NCBI RefSeq assembly: GCF_013031245.1
Contig: NZ_WPZL01000009.1
Coordinates: 62,001 to 126,000 of the forward strand
From: Ruegeria lacuscaerulensis
GTDB lineage: Bacteria > Pseudomonadota > Alphaproteobacteria > Rhodobacterales > Rhodobacteraceae
Direction of reading: 5' to 3'
Length of the DNA: 64,000 nt
The notes under the pieces are model-generated. The model saw nothing but the letters and a program-made list of their open reading frames with translations. It made no database searches and was not told where the DNA came from. Below, piece after piece: positions 28,221 through 37,770 of this stretch (position 1 is its first letter; every line of letters begins with the position of its first letter). The translations under genes and the position numbers were made by a program.

Positions 28221-29430
28221 ATGGACCCGATAGCTATTGATGGTCGTCAAGCGATAATAATTGCCATTCTCGCGCTGTATTTTGGGATGTATGTAAACGC
28301 CAAAATTGAAATTCTGCGAAAGCTAAATTTTCTAGATCCGATAACCGGACGCCTTGCTGTATCGATCTTTCTGGCCGCGGTCTAATTCGCCCTTGGCTTT
28401 GAGTTCAAGTTCGACATGGATTTGCGAGATGAGCTCCTTATTGTCTTTTTCACGGCACTTGGCCTCTCCACAACATTTGAAACAATCCTCAAAGGTGGAA
28501 AACTATTTGCCATTTTTGCGGTGGCGGCAGAGGTGTTCATTATCATTCAAAATGTGGCCGGGGGGCTTGTCGCCTACATTACGGCTTAGATCCCTTGATC
28601 GGTTTGTTGGGCGGATCTGTTTCGATGGCTGGAGGCCCGGAACCGCAGCAGCCTGGGCTTCCGTTTTCGAGAAGGATTACGGTATCGCTTCAGCCAGCGA
28701 AGTCGGGATCGCATTTGCCACTGTCGGGATCGTGCTTGGTGGTGTTCTGGGCGGGCCAGTCACTGCGCGACTGGTAACGCGCCACAAGCTGACACCCGAC
28801 GCAGATTCGATTTTGAGCATCGGCACTGCGCATTCTGAAACGGAGGTGAAAATATCCTACGACATTATGTTGCGCACCATTCTGACGATTGCCATCACAA
28901 TCGGCATAGGAACGGGAATCCATTATTTGCTTGAACTGGTTAACTTCAAACTTCCGACATTTGCCGCATGCCTCATCGGTGGAATATTGGTCATCAATCT
29001 GGGACCATTGGTGTTCCGAAAACTGGAGTTCCCCAAGCCAATCCAATCAAGAAGCATGGCCTTGGTTTCAGAACTTTCAATTGGCCTTTCGCTGGTGATG
29101 ACATTGATGGCCGTGCAATTGTGGACTTTGGCTGCTGTCGAGCCCGGAATTTTCTTGATAATTGCGGTTCAAACATTCTTAGCCGTCGCTTTTGCCGGGA
29201 TAATCCTGTTTCGGTTAATGGGATCTGATTACGAAAGTGCGGCAATGGCATCCGGGTTTGTTGGCTTTTTTCTTGGTGTGACATCCACTGGGCTTGCCAA
29301 TATTTCAGCTGCTGAAAAGACCTACGGCGCCGTACCTCATGCACTGCTGGTAATCCCGTTAATAGGCGCCTTTGTTGTGGATTTGACAAATCCGATCATA
29401 ACTCAGCTTTTTATCCAGATACTCAGTTGA
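28221..29430 (+). pseudogene. gltS: Sodium/glutamate symporter (GltS), decayed
   Basis: Reading across three frames gives a full-length GltS. The start MDPIAIDGRQAIIIAILAL is in one frame that meets TAA at 28383, continues as ALGFEFKFDMDLRDELL to TAG near 28587, then shifts to a second frame (LDPLIGLLGGSVSMAGGP) and again to a third (PGTAAAWASVFEKDYG) that stays open to 29430. The signature around GGSVSMAGGPGTAAAW is the helical-hairpin glutamate-binding region. At least one nonsense codon and two frameshifts mean no functional transporter. The 3' frame is open for over 250 codons, so an automated caller would likely list it as a gene. Confidence 0.88.
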
Positions 29431-29812
29431 GAGTGACCTTGTGATAGAAAGGGTACTGACGAATTGAAGGTCTGGCTTAGGCCGGACGTTATCTGAGTTG
29501 GCAGAAGGGTCAGATCAGGGTCGTTCGCGCAAGCCATGCCGTAGCGGCGTTTGCAGGACATGTCTTGATCGGCCCGACCGCTTGGAGTTCTCTGCTGAAA
29601 TAGGAGCAAGCGCGGCATCTTGTCGGCAGACCCGTCTCACTCAGTTAAGGGCGACCCTCACCGGACTTTCGGCGACTTCCAAAGAGCACCTGGCGACATC
29701 CCAAAATGGTCGTTCGTGCGCTTTGCAGCTATTTGTGTATACTTGTTCGGCAACCCGGTTCGTGAGTTAGTCTGGCGAACCTGAACCATTCGGTCAGAAG
29801 AAAGAGTTCAAA
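29431..29812. other. Non-coding stretch before the ankyrin gene
   Basis: 382 bases with pieces resembling the intergenic repeat family (GCGCGGCATCTTGTC, compare GCGGCATCTTTTC near 25752; ACCGGACTTTCGGCG near 29660). No gene can be supported. Confidence 0.4.
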
Positions 29813-30490
29813 ATGGCTCGCTTCGCGCTCCTCACACTCCTGGTTGGCCTCGCCACGGCGGGGATGGCACAGGTGGCGCCCTCGGCACGTGAGGTCGCCA
29901 ATTATGACGTGCTTTTCAAAGCGGCTCATGACGGTGATGTCGACAGAATTCGGCGGCTCGTGGCGGACGGTGCTGACGTCGACGCTCGCGACGCCCGTGG
30001 CCGCAGACCGGTTCACGTGGCCGCCTTTGCCTCTCAGGACGAGGCCCTAAGAGTGTTGGCTGAAGCCGGGGCAGACATGAACGCACTTGAAGGTCAGGCT
30101 TACGATGTGGTCACGATTGCAGCCGTGGCAGACGATCCCGAATTGATGTCGCTGGCCATCGAGCTTGGCAACGACCCAGGCCTCACAACCAGCCCCTATG
30201 AGGGAACGGCACTTATCGCTGCGGCGCATCTGGGCCATGTCGAAGTTGTCCGGCGACTGATCACTGCTGGCGCGCCACTCAATCATGTTAACAACCTGCA
30301 CTGGACGGCGGTCATTGAAGCAGTGGTTTTGGGCGACGGGGGAAAGGACCACCAAGCCGTGCTAGACGCTCTATTAACGGCAGGGGCGGACCGAAAAATC
30401 GCTGACCGAGACGGTGTCACCCCGCTTCAACACGCTGAAAGTCGCGGATTTACCAAGATGGCAAACCGGCTCCGGCTTGGAGATCAGTAA
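29813..30490 (+). CDS. Secreted ankyrin-repeat protein
   Basis: 225-residue protein with a signal peptide (MARFALLTLLVGLATAGMAQ) and about five ankyrin repeats. Examples are NYDVLFKAAHDGDVDRIRRL, GADVDARDARGRRPVHVAAF, GTALIAAAHLGHVEVVRRLI and GADRKIADRDGVTPLQHAES. Periplasmic ankyrin proteins bind partner proteins, and some protect catalase or other enzymes in the periplasm; here no partner is adjacent. The gene is intact and GC-rich compared with the flanking AT-richer spacers. Confidence 0.9.
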   Translation: MARFALLTLLVGLATAGMAQVAPSAREVANYDVLFKAAHDGDVDRIRRLVADGADVDARDARGRRPVHVAAFASQDEALRVLAEAGADMNALEGQAYDVVTIAAVADDPELMSLAIELGNDPGLTTSPYEGTALIAAAHLGHVEVVRRLITAGAPLNHVNNLHWTAVIEAVVLGDGGKDHQAVLDALLTAGADRKIADRDGVTPLQHAESRGFTKMANRLRLGDQ

Positions 30491-30893
30491 GATCACATAG
30501 TCGGACCATTCCAGACATTGAGCACCACGTCTGTATGCTGCTTCAGCAGCCCGTTTTACAGACATTCGCTGCATGCGCAATTTTGAGAACCTATAAGCTC
30601 CTGTTGTGCGGACATTTACGGACGTTTCTGCTCTACGTGTTAGAGCCAGCCCTTTTCCGTGTATGCGTCAGCTCTTTTCACCTTGGCAAGCCAGGACGCA
30701 GGATCGACTTTGTCAATCTCCTGCATTGTTATTCAGCCGTTGAATTTCTATGGTTCGCTTAGTTTTGCAAACATTTGGACAGCAACAATTGTCTGAAAAC
30801 CAACGCTTGGTACTGGCCGTATTGAAGAACTTCAACACTGACAGTCTGTTATCAAAGCTCAATCGCATTGTTGCCGTGAAGTACAGGAAATAC
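30491..30893. other. Non-coding stretch with repeat-family copy C
   Basis: 403 bases between the ankyrin and serine-hydrolase genes. The repeat block is at 30546-30573. An upstream extension of the hydrolase frame into this region (from 30750) is not protein-like, so I treat it as leader and promoter. Confidence 0.5.
30546..30573 (+). repeat. Intergenic repeat family, copy C
   Basis: A 28-base block starting GCAGCCCG and ending CAGACATTCGCTGCA; 26 of 28 bases match copy D at 33702. Confidence 0.65.
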
Positions 30894-32201
30894 ATGATGA
30901 AACAAATCGCAACCGCCATTGTTTGCCTTGCGTTGAGTATCGGGGCTGTACAACAGGCGCAGGCGCAAGAGAGGCCCAAACCTGACCCCGTGTCGAAGGC
31001 CCTTGAGGGGTGGTCGGAAAAGGAAACACTCGATTACCTGCGCAACTTTAATATCGAGGCGCTTGTAACCGGTTCACCGGCTGCGCTCTGGTACCACCGC
31101 TATGCGTCGCAGACCAACAAGACAGCCATACTGGTCCGGCGTCAGCCCATCATGGAATTATCGAAGGCGGCAATCCCCGGTGTTGGAAATGTCAGCGCAG
31201 AGACAGCCCTCGGGACGATGACGCTTGACGAGTATCTTCGACACCCCGAGAGCTATGCGCAAGGTTTCATCGTCTTGCACAAGGGCAGGATCGTATACGA
31301 GTCCTATCCCGGCATGCGTGAGCTCGATCCGCATTTCTGGGCATCCAATGCCAAGATACTGGCCTCTCTTGCTGTCGACCTGCTAATCGATGACGGGCTG
31401 ATCGACGAAGATCAGCCGCTGGGAACATATGTTCCGGAATTCAGGGGTACTGAATGGGAAAATGTCAAAGTGGTCGATGCACTCGATATGTCTGCCGGAC
31501 TCGATGTTTCGGACGACGGTGAAAGCCGTCTGGACCCCAACTCGGTCATAGCACGCCTGTTCCGCGCCGAGCTTGGTGAGGAGCGCGACGGTAAAGTAGA
31601 GTACATGCTGGATGTAATGGTGGATGCTGAACGGATCGAGCCATCGGGTAAGAGCTGGGTTTATTCTTCGGTAACCACCCAAGCCTTGGTCTTTCTCGTC
31701 GAGGCGGTTTCGGGCAAGTCCTGGTCAGACTTTTTCGAAGAACGGGTCTGGTCGAAAATGGGCGTCGAGGGACCGTTGCAAGTGCACCTGTCACCGGATG
31801 GAATCGCGATTGTTCACGGTCCGGTTTCATCGAATTTGCGGGACATGGCGCGGGTCGGTCTGCTCTACACCCCCAGCTGGCACAAGTCATCGATTGAGCA
31901 AATTGTGTCGCCGGCCATACTCGACAGAACCCAGAACACACCCCGCACCAGAGACTTTTATCTCGAAGGCACTGGAAGGCCCTACATTGAGCGACTGGCT
32001 GACGAAACGATTCGGACCGGTGCTCGTCAATGGGACGCCATCTTTGAGGATGGTGATCTGTTCAAGTCCGGCCTCAATACTCAGGGCATTTATGTGTCGC
32101 CGCAACGTGACCTTGTCATTGCCTACTTCTCCACCGATCAATCACAAGGATTGCAAAGATATCTGAGGCCAATCGCAAAGTCGGGATTTTTCGGCAAGTA
32201 G
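30894..32201 (+). CDS. Secreted serine hydrolase, beta-lactamase/PBP4* family
   Basis: Class C beta-lactamase-fold hydrolase of 435 residues. The start at 30894 begins a signal peptide (MMKQIATAIVCLALSIGAVQQAQAQ) and is preceded by AGGAAA. The SxxK motif is SNAK (Ser151, Lys154). The second motif is Tyr-Ser-Ser at about 257 (VYSSVTTQAL) instead of the usual Tyr-x-Asn, and the third is probably VHGPVSS (His-x-Gly type). Family members are esterases, amidases or 6-aminohexanoate-dimer hydrolases rather than true beta-lactamases. The unusual second motif suggests a non-standard substrate. No operon partner is visible. Confidence 0.85.
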   Translation: MMKQIATAIVCLALSIGAVQQAQAQERPKPDPVSKALEGWSEKETLDYLRNFNIEALVTGSPAALWYHRYASQTNKTAILVRRQPIMELSKAAIPGVGNVSAETALGTMTLDEYLRHPESYAQGFIVLHKGRIVYESYPGMRELDPHFWASNAKILASLAVDLLIDDGLIDEDQPLGTYVPEFRGTEWENVKVVDALDMSAGLDVSDDGESRLDPNSVIARLFRAELGEERDGKVEYMLDVMVDAERIEPSGKSWVYSSVTTQALVFLVEAVSGKSWSDFFEERVWSKMGVEGPLQVHLSPDGIAIVHGPVSSNLRDMARVGLLYTPSWHKSSIEQIVSPAILDRTQNTPRTRDFYLEGTGRPYIERLADETIRTGARQWDAIFEDGDLFKSGLNTQGIYVSPQRDLVIAYFSTDQSQGLQRYLRPIAKSGFFGK

Positions 32202-32395
32202 CAATAGCGGTTAGCAGGGCATGGGCGGCAAGAAACGAGGGAACTAAAGTCGATGACTTCGTCAATGTCACATACGTCCCATTTCGGACACGAGCATTCG
32301 AACAACAATTAACGTGACAACACCCCAATTGGAGGCACCTGAGATCGAGTCTCCTGCCCTTTGACAACTGCCTCACCTCATCGCATCGTCTCCCC

Positions 32396-33562
32396 ATGAG
32401 CTATCCCTCCAACCATCCCCAACGAGCGGACGACGCTGCTGCAGGCATTGATGTCACGGACGAGTTCGAACGGTTCAGCCAGCGCAATGACATTTTTACA
32501 CGGGCCTTCTGGGATGAGCGTATCCGCAGCAAACAGACCGACGCCTTCTTTGCCTCGTACAGGATGGAGGCTACCCCCCGTCGTGGTGATGGGTTCACCC
32601 AACGCGATTTCGCGCTTAGAAACGCCTCTTGGCTGATTTCAGACTTGATCTCTGAAAGAGGTGGCGAGACCGGCAAGCGCGAAGGCTTCCAGGCCACCAT
32701 CGACAATGACACACCCGTCGCCCTGACACAGCAACCGGTAGACGATCCCACCGCGATGGCCAGGGAAATCAAACGCATCGCCAAGTTCTTTGGTGCCGAT
32801 CTCTGCGGCATCACCGATATGGACGACCGCTGGCTCTATTCAACGCGCGTTGACACCCGTGACTTCTCCGACGCGCCCAACGACCTGCCAGTGGGTATGA
32901 CGTCTGTCATTGTGTTGGGTCATCAGATGGACGAGGACCTCGTTGCCACCTACCCTTCCGCTCTTGCTGGTGCCGCCACTGGGCGCGAATACTCCCACGA
33001 GGCCAGCATCGTGATGCAGCTTGCGGCCTATATCCGGAATCTGGGCTATGAGGCCTCAGCCTCAATGAACGACACCGGTCTCGTGATCCCTTACGCAATC
33101 AAAGCGGGATTGGGCGAATATGCCCGCAACCAGATGGTGATAACACCTGAATACGGGCCGCGCTTGCGGTTCTCCAAGATTTTCACCAGCCTTCCGCTGG
33201 CGCATGATCCACCCAGGCCATTGGGCGTACGTGCTTTCTGTAGCATCTGCACCAAATGCTCAGATGCCTGTCCCGTCAAAGCGCTCCCTTATGGACCGCC
33301 TGAGACCACCGAGAACCCATCGGCCATCAAGGGTGTGCGCAAGTGGACCTCCGACGCAGCCAAGTGCTTCGGGTTCTGGGCCAATCTGTCCTCTGACTGT
33401 GCCATCTGCATGCGCGTCTGCCCATTCAACCGCGACTTCACGCGATGGCGCCACCGTCTTTGGTTGAAGTTGGCGTTCTCACCCTTTCGCAAAGTTGCAC
33501 TCTGGCTCGACCGTAAACGCGGCAAACGCACCAAGCCCGCCGATTGGTGGCAAAGCTCGTAA
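32396..33562 (+). CDS. Reductive dehalogenase-like / epoxyqueuosine reductase-like 4Fe-4S protein
   Basis: 388-residue iron-sulfur protein. The C-terminal half has two 4Fe-4S binding sets, CSICTKCSDACP (about 283-294) and KCFGFW...CAICMRVCPFNRD (about 322-346). The preceding domain has GLGEYARNQMVITPEYGPR, which is the cobalamin-pocket region shared by QueG and reductive dehalogenases (RdhA). It lacks a Tat signal, so it would be cytosolic, and it lacks the flavodoxin-reductase fusion of catabolic RdhA enzymes. It is longer at the N-terminus (about 120 residues of charged sequence) than QueG. No rdhB anchor gene follows. Best described as an uncharacterised RdhA-family corrinoid Fe-S protein. 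Confidence 0.75.
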   Translation: MSYPSNHPQRADDAAAGIDVTDEFERFSQRNDIFTRAFWDERIRSKQTDAFFASYRMEATPRRGDGFTQRDFALRNASWLISDLISERGGETGKREGFQATIDNDTPVALTQQPVDDPTAMAREIKRIAKFFGADLCGITDMDDRWLYSTRVDTRDFSDAPNDLPVGMTSVIVLGHQMDEDLVATYPSALAGAATGREYSHEASIVMQLAAYIRNLGYEASASMNDTGLVIPYAIKAGLGEYARNQMVITPEYGPRLRFSKIFTSLPLAHDPPRPLGVRAFCSICTKCSDACPVKALPYGPPETTENPSAIKGVRKWTSDAAKCFGFWANLSSDCAICMRVCPFNRDFTRWRHRLWLKLAFSPFRKVALWLDRKRGKRTKPADWWQSS

Positions 33563-33701
33563 CCTCAATCTTGATTGAGGCCTCAGCATAAATCCATGCA
33601 TGGATTTCTTTCCAGCCGCGAGCGGTTTCATCAACAGCCCTGACAGTTCTTCGGGGACGGCCCTTTCCGGACCTTCGTCCGATTTTCGCGATGCTGCGGT
33701 C

Positions 33702-33797
33702 GCAGCCCGCTTTCCAGACATTCGCTGCACAGGCAAAGTTCACGGGTCGGCGAACTCACAGAATGCGCAACGAAGCAGACTTTCGCTACGGCTGCAC
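33702..33797 (+). repeat. Intergenic repeat family, copy D (longest)
   Basis: Contains in order GCAGCCCG...AGACATTCGCTGCA, GAACTCACAGAATGCGCAACG and GACTTTCGCTACGGCTGCA. It provides the reference for the family because the blocks seen separately in copies A, B and C are all present. It lies in the 282-base spacer between the RdhA-like gene and the LysR gene. Confidence 0.6.
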
Positions 33798-33844
33798 CAA
33801 AGCTCGGTTGTGGAACTTGCCATTGCTTTGGTGTGGAACCGAAC

Positions 33845-34765
33845 TCACGGCAGAATGTTTGCTTTCATTGCGTGTATGTCATCACCCAGTTTCTGGCCGA
33901 AATTCTGAGTTATCAGAGACGCCGGGCGATGTGCGGGGGTGAGAATTGAAACACTGCTGCTGATTCTCGGGCTAAAGCGGCGAAATACGATACCACCGGT
34001 ACCGTGCAGGGGATCGTTGCAGCTAAAAGCTGTAATCAAATCACAAATCAAATAGCACAGGCCCGCTTTGACAAACTGTAATCCCGGTAAGAATGTCCGC
34101 AACTCGAACCTGCGCTCAAAACTTTTTCCAGTGTTCTTGAAGGCCGCGGATGTCTGAAGGAATGTCGGATGCTCTGAGAAAAGCGTTGCCAGATTTGCGC
34201 CATCCAGGTCTTCTGTTGAAATCAGGGATTTTGCAGCCAGCGGGTCCGAAGAGGGCATGGCACAAAGGCACTCCAGGTCGAAATCCTTCTGATGAATTGA
34301 TTTTCGTGGCTCAGGTGTTTCGGTAAACCCGAGATCGTATTGCTGCGAGGCGATCAGTTCCTCGATGACTTTGGATGAGCGCATCATCAACGAGGCCTTG
34401 ATAGCGGGCTTGTCTTGTAAAAACTGGCCGAGAACACTTGGCATGAAGAACCCTGATGCGGCTGGGTGGCAAGCGACGCGCAGGCGCCCACGCTTCAGGT
34501 TCGATATTTCCTGTAAAGTGTTCGTGGACTGTGTAAGCCGCGACAGGACGGCCTCGGCCTCTTCCAGAAAATAATGCGCTTCGGGCGTCGGTGTCAGCCG
34601 ACCATGCTCTCGTTCGAACAGTCGAAATCCGATCTCATTCTCCAGGCCCGCAATCATCGCGCTGACCGATGGTTGCGTGCGCCCGAGCGTGCGCCCGGCT
34701 TCGGAAATGGACCCAGTGCGGAGCACTTCGCGAAATGTCGTGAGTTGACGGATTGTCAGGTTCAT
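33845..34765 (-). CDS. LysR-family transcriptional regulator of the TRAP/oxidase cluster
   Basis: 306-residue LysR regulator. The N-terminal helix-turn-helix is clear (MNLTIRQLTTFREVLRTGS, then SEAGRTLGRTQPSVSAMIAG), followed by an effector-binding domain (about 90-300). I use the ATG at 34765; a longer frame reaching 34870 would run into the divergent dctQ start. It is divergent from dctQMP with about 67 bases between starts, the classical position for a regulator that senses the transported substrate and activates the operon. Confidence 0.93.
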   Translation of the reverse strand: MNLTIRQLTTFREVLRTGSISEAGRTLGRTQPSVSAMIAGLENEIGFRLFEREHGRLTPTPEAHYFLEEAEAVLSRLTQSTNTLQEISNLKRGRLRVACHPAASGFFMPSVLGQFLQDKPAIKASLMMRSSKVIEELIASQQYDLGFTETPEPRKSIHQKDFDLECLCAMPSSDPLAAKSLISTEDLDGANLATLFSEHPTFLQTSAAFKNTGKSFERRFELRTFLPGLQFVKAGLCYLICDLITAFSCNDPLHGTGGIVFRRFSPRISSSVSILTPAHRPASLITQNFGQKLGDDIHAMKANILP

Positions 34766-34832
34766 GAGGTTGCGTCCCGTTGCAGTCCATAGAGGCAAAC
34801 TATGGATATAACGTAATTTCCAATTTGCTTCT

Positions 34833-35369
34833 ATGGAAGACGAGAAAGTAGGTATTGCGACGACGGACAATCACGTCGCGAGGGGGGAAATGGAGCGTTT
34901 CGTAAAATACCTGCTGACCAGCATCATTTGCATCGTGGCCTTGGGCCAGTTTGTTCAGGTCATCACCCGCTATGTGCTGCAAATACCGGTGATGGGCCTT
35001 GAGGAAACCATGGCCTACCCGGCGCTGTGGCTCTACGTCCTTGGGGCGGTAAACGCCTCGCGGGAAAATACCCATATCCGTGCAAATGTACTTGAGATCT
35101 TCCTGAAAACGCCGCGCCAGCACGTCATTCTGGCGATTATCGGCGAAGTGATCAGTCTGATTGTCGGGCTATGGCTGCTGAGTTGGTCGTGGGAATTCAC
35201 CCGCTATTCCTGGCGCGTCTGGAAAGAGAGCCCGACGCTCTACATTCCCACATTTTATGCCGAGGTGGCTCTGACCATCGGTCTGGCGCTGATGATGATC
35301 TACACAGCGATCCATCTGGCCCGCCACATTCTTGGATACGATACTGACGAGGAGATTCACCTTGGTTGA
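34833..35369 (+). CDS. dctQ: TRAP transporter small permease (DctQ)
   Basis: 178-residue membrane protein with four predicted helices (about 24-45, 60-77, 95-120, 140-165), the DctQ fold that pairs with DctM. A second possible start at 34890 is preceded by AGGGGGG but at very short spacing, so the first codon is uncertain. Charged loop residues ENTHIRANVLEIF are typical of family members. It overlaps dctM by 8 bases. Confidence 0.9.
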   Translation: MEDEKVGIATTDNHVARGEMERFVKYLLTSIICIVALGQFVQVITRYVLQIPVMGLEETMAYPALWLYVLGAVNASRENTHIRANVLEIFLKTPRQHVILAIIGEVISLIVGLWLLSWSWEFTRYSWRVWKESPTLYIPTFYAEVALTIGLALMMIYTAIHLARHILGYDTDEEIHLG

Positions 35370-36660
35370 AGTCGCCCTGCTTGCCGTCGCTGTTCTAGTG
35401 ATCCTGCTGACCCTCGGGGTGCCGTTGCCCTATTGCTTCGGCGGTGCGCTGATGGTGATGTATTTCATCGGTGGCGCCACCATGAAGGGCAATATGCTCT
35501 GGGGGTTCCAGCAACTTGGAAACCCGATTTTGCTGGCCATTCCGCTATTTGTTCTGGCCGGATCCATCATGAGTGAAAGCGGTATCGCCGCCTCTCTGCT
35601 ACGTTTTGTCAGTGCCTTTATCGGCCATGTACGGGGCGGTCTGGGTGTCGTGGCGGCCGTCAGCTGCGCGGTGATCGGGGCGATCTCGGGGTCCGGCCTA
35701 ACCGGCATCGCGGCGATCGGACCGCTGTTGATCCCGGAAATGGAAAAGCGCGGCTATCCCCGCGAATACGCGACCGCACTGATTGCCAATTCCTCGATCC
35801 TTGGTTTGCTGATCCCGCCCTCGGTCACCATGATCATTTACGGCTGGGTCACTGACACCTCAATCCTCGCCTGTTTCCTAGCGACGCTTGGGCCGGGTCT
35901 GTTCATCATGTTCAACTTTTCGATGGTGAACCTATGGATGTCGCGCAAGTTCAACCTGATACTGGATGAAAAACCCTCGATCAGCGAACTCAGCAGCGAG
36001 GTTGCCAAGCGCGGCGTTCACGCCTTCCCCGCTCTGTTGATGCCGGTAATCATCCTGGGCGGCATCTATGGCGGCATCATGACCCCGACCGAAGCCGCGG
36101 CTGTAGCGGTTATCTATGCACTGCCTGTCGGCTTTATGATCTACAAGGGGCTCAGGTGGGAAAACTTCCTGATGGCCGGTAAGGAATCCGCAACTGCCGT
36201 CGGCGCGATCCTGCTGATGATCCTGTTTTCGATGATCCTGAGCCAGATGTATGTGATGGAAGGCATCCCGCAGGCACTGGTCGCCTCGATCTTCGAAATC
36301 ACCGACAACAAGATTCTGCTGCTTATCCTGATCAACATTATGCTGTTTCTGGTCGGCATGGTCGTGAACGACGTGACCGCGATCATCCTGATAGCGCCGC
36401 TTCTCTTGCCGCTGATGAATGCCATTGGTGTCAGCCCGGTGCAATTCGCCGCGATCATGGGGGTCAACACCGCAATGGGGGGCGTGACGCCGCCCTATGC
36501 CTCGATCCTCTATCTTGGAGCACGGATCGGCAATGTGAAGGTCACCAAGGTGATCCCGCCCGCGATGATCCTGATTGTGACCGGTTATGTGCCGGTGGTG
36601 TTCCTGACATCGCTCTGGCCGGACCTGTCGCTCTTCCTGCCCAGACTCTTTGGCTACTGA
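35362..36660 (+). CDS. dctM: TRAP transporter large permease (DctM)
   Basis: 432-residue inner membrane sodium-driven transporter subunit with about 12 helices. The likely start is the TTG at 35362 (encoding LVEVALLAVAVLVILL), because AGGAG sits about 8 bases upstream, and the 8-base overlap with the dctQ stop gives coupling. Family motifs include SGSGLTGIAAIGPLLIPEM, YGGIMTPTEAAAVAVIYAL and VNTAMGGVTPPYASILYLG, which line the substrate/sodium site. Confidence 0.95.
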   Translation: MVEVALLAVAVLVILLTLGVPLPYCFGGALMVMYFIGGATMKGNMLWGFQQLGNPILLAIPLFVLAGSIMSESGIAASLLRFVSAFIGHVRGGLGVVAAVSCAVIGAISGSGLTGIAAIGPLLIPEMEKRGYPREYATALIANSSILGLLIPPSVTMIIYGWVTDTSILACFLATLGPGLFIMFNFSMVNLWMSRKFNLILDEKPSISELSSEVAKRGVHAFPALLMPVIILGGIYGGIMTPTEAAAVAVIYALPVGFMIYKGLRWENFLMAGKESATAVGAILLMILFSMILSQMYVMEGIPQALVASIFEITDNKILLLILINIMLFLVGMVVNDVTAIILIAPLLLPLMNAIGVSPVQFAAIMGVNTAMGGVTPPYASILYLGARIGNVKVTKVIPPAMILIVTGYVPVVFLTSLWPDLSLFLPRLFGY

Positions 36661-36695
36661 TCCTGAACCTACTAATCCCAAACGGAGGAAACCCA

Positions 36696-37685
36696 ATGAA
36701 ACGCATGATGATAACTGCCGCAACCGGTGCGCTGATGGCGCTGTCGACCACCGCGATGGCGGCCGATCTGAAGATGAGCCATGTGCGCCCGCAAGGGACA
36801 ACGATCGACGTCGAGCTGAACGCCTTTGCCGCCGCCGTGGGCGAAGCAACCGGCGGTGACGTCAACGTCAAAATTTATGCCGCCTCAGCGTTGGGCGACT
36901 ATACAACAGTGCAGGAACGTATCTCGGTCGGCGCGGTCGACATGGCGACCCAGCCAGCCGCCGCTGCAGCAGATCGCAAGATGCAGATCAGCTCGTTCCC
37001 CTATCTCGCCGGAAACTGGGATCAGGCACGCGAGATCTACGGCCCCGGCGGCGTTGTGCGTGAAACCATGGATGGACTATACGCCAAGCAGGACATCACC
37101 ATGCTGGCCGCTTATCCGGTTTACTTTGGTGGCATCGCGCTCAACACCGACGCAGTGTCGCCGGGCGATCCGTCGGTCGATAACGGCATCAAGGTGCGGG
37201 TGCCCGGTATCAAGAGCTTTCAGTTGACCGGCGACGCATTGGGCTACATCCCGGCGCCTATCCCGTTTTCCGAAGCCTTCACCGCAGTGCAGACCGGCGT
37301 TGTTGACGGTGTGATCGGCTCGGGTGCCGAAGGCTACTATGCCTCGTTCCGCGACGTGACCAAAACCTACATCCCGGCCAATACCCATTTCGAGGTCTGG
37401 TACATGATCATCTCGAATGAATCCCTTGCCAGCCTGGACGCCGAGGATCAGGACGCGCTGAAAACGGCTGCGGCAGAATTTGAAACGACCCGCTGGACCG
37501 TGGCGGAAGCCGACCAGAAGGCCAACGAACAGAAACTGGCCGATCTGGGTGCCACCATCGTCTCGCTGAGTGACGCGGAACTGGCCGCGATGTCGGCCAA
37601 GGTTCAGGCGGAAGTCTGGCCGGTCGTGCTAGAAGACGTGGGTGTGGAATGGGGTCAGGCGATCCTGGACAAGGTTTCCGAGTAA
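36696..37685 (+). CDS. dctP: TRAP transporter solute-binding protein (DctP)
   Basis: 329-residue periplasmic binding protein with a signal peptide (MKRMMITAATGALMALSTTAMA) and a mature start ADLKMSHVRPQGT. CGGAGGA stands just before the ATG. The conserved arginine that usually binds a substrate carboxylate is expected in the NGIKVRVPGIKSF segment. With the downstream amino-acid-type oxidases the ligand is likely an amino acid or a derivative, but the sequence alone does not say which. Confidence 0.94.
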   Translation: MKRMMITAATGALMALSTTAMAADLKMSHVRPQGTTIDVELNAFAAAVGEATGGDVNVKIYAASALGDYTTVQERISVGAVDMATQPAAAAADRKMQISSFPYLAGNWDQAREIYGPGGVVRETMDGLYAKQDITMLAAYPVYFGGIALNTDAVSPGDPSVDNGIKVRVPGIKSFQLTGDALGYIPAPIPFSEAFTAVQTGVVDGVIGSGAEGYYASFRDVTKTYIPANTHFEVWYMIISNESLASLDAEDQDALKTAAAEFETTRWTVAEADQKANEQKLADLGATIVSLSDAELAAMSAKVQAEVWPVVLEDVGVEWGQAILDKVSE

Positions 37686-37770
37686 TCGGCCTCTCGTCTG
37701 ATGCAATCCGGGGCGACACCTTTTCAGGTTGCCCCGGCTCTACTCAAACTCACATTCAGAAACTGAGATC

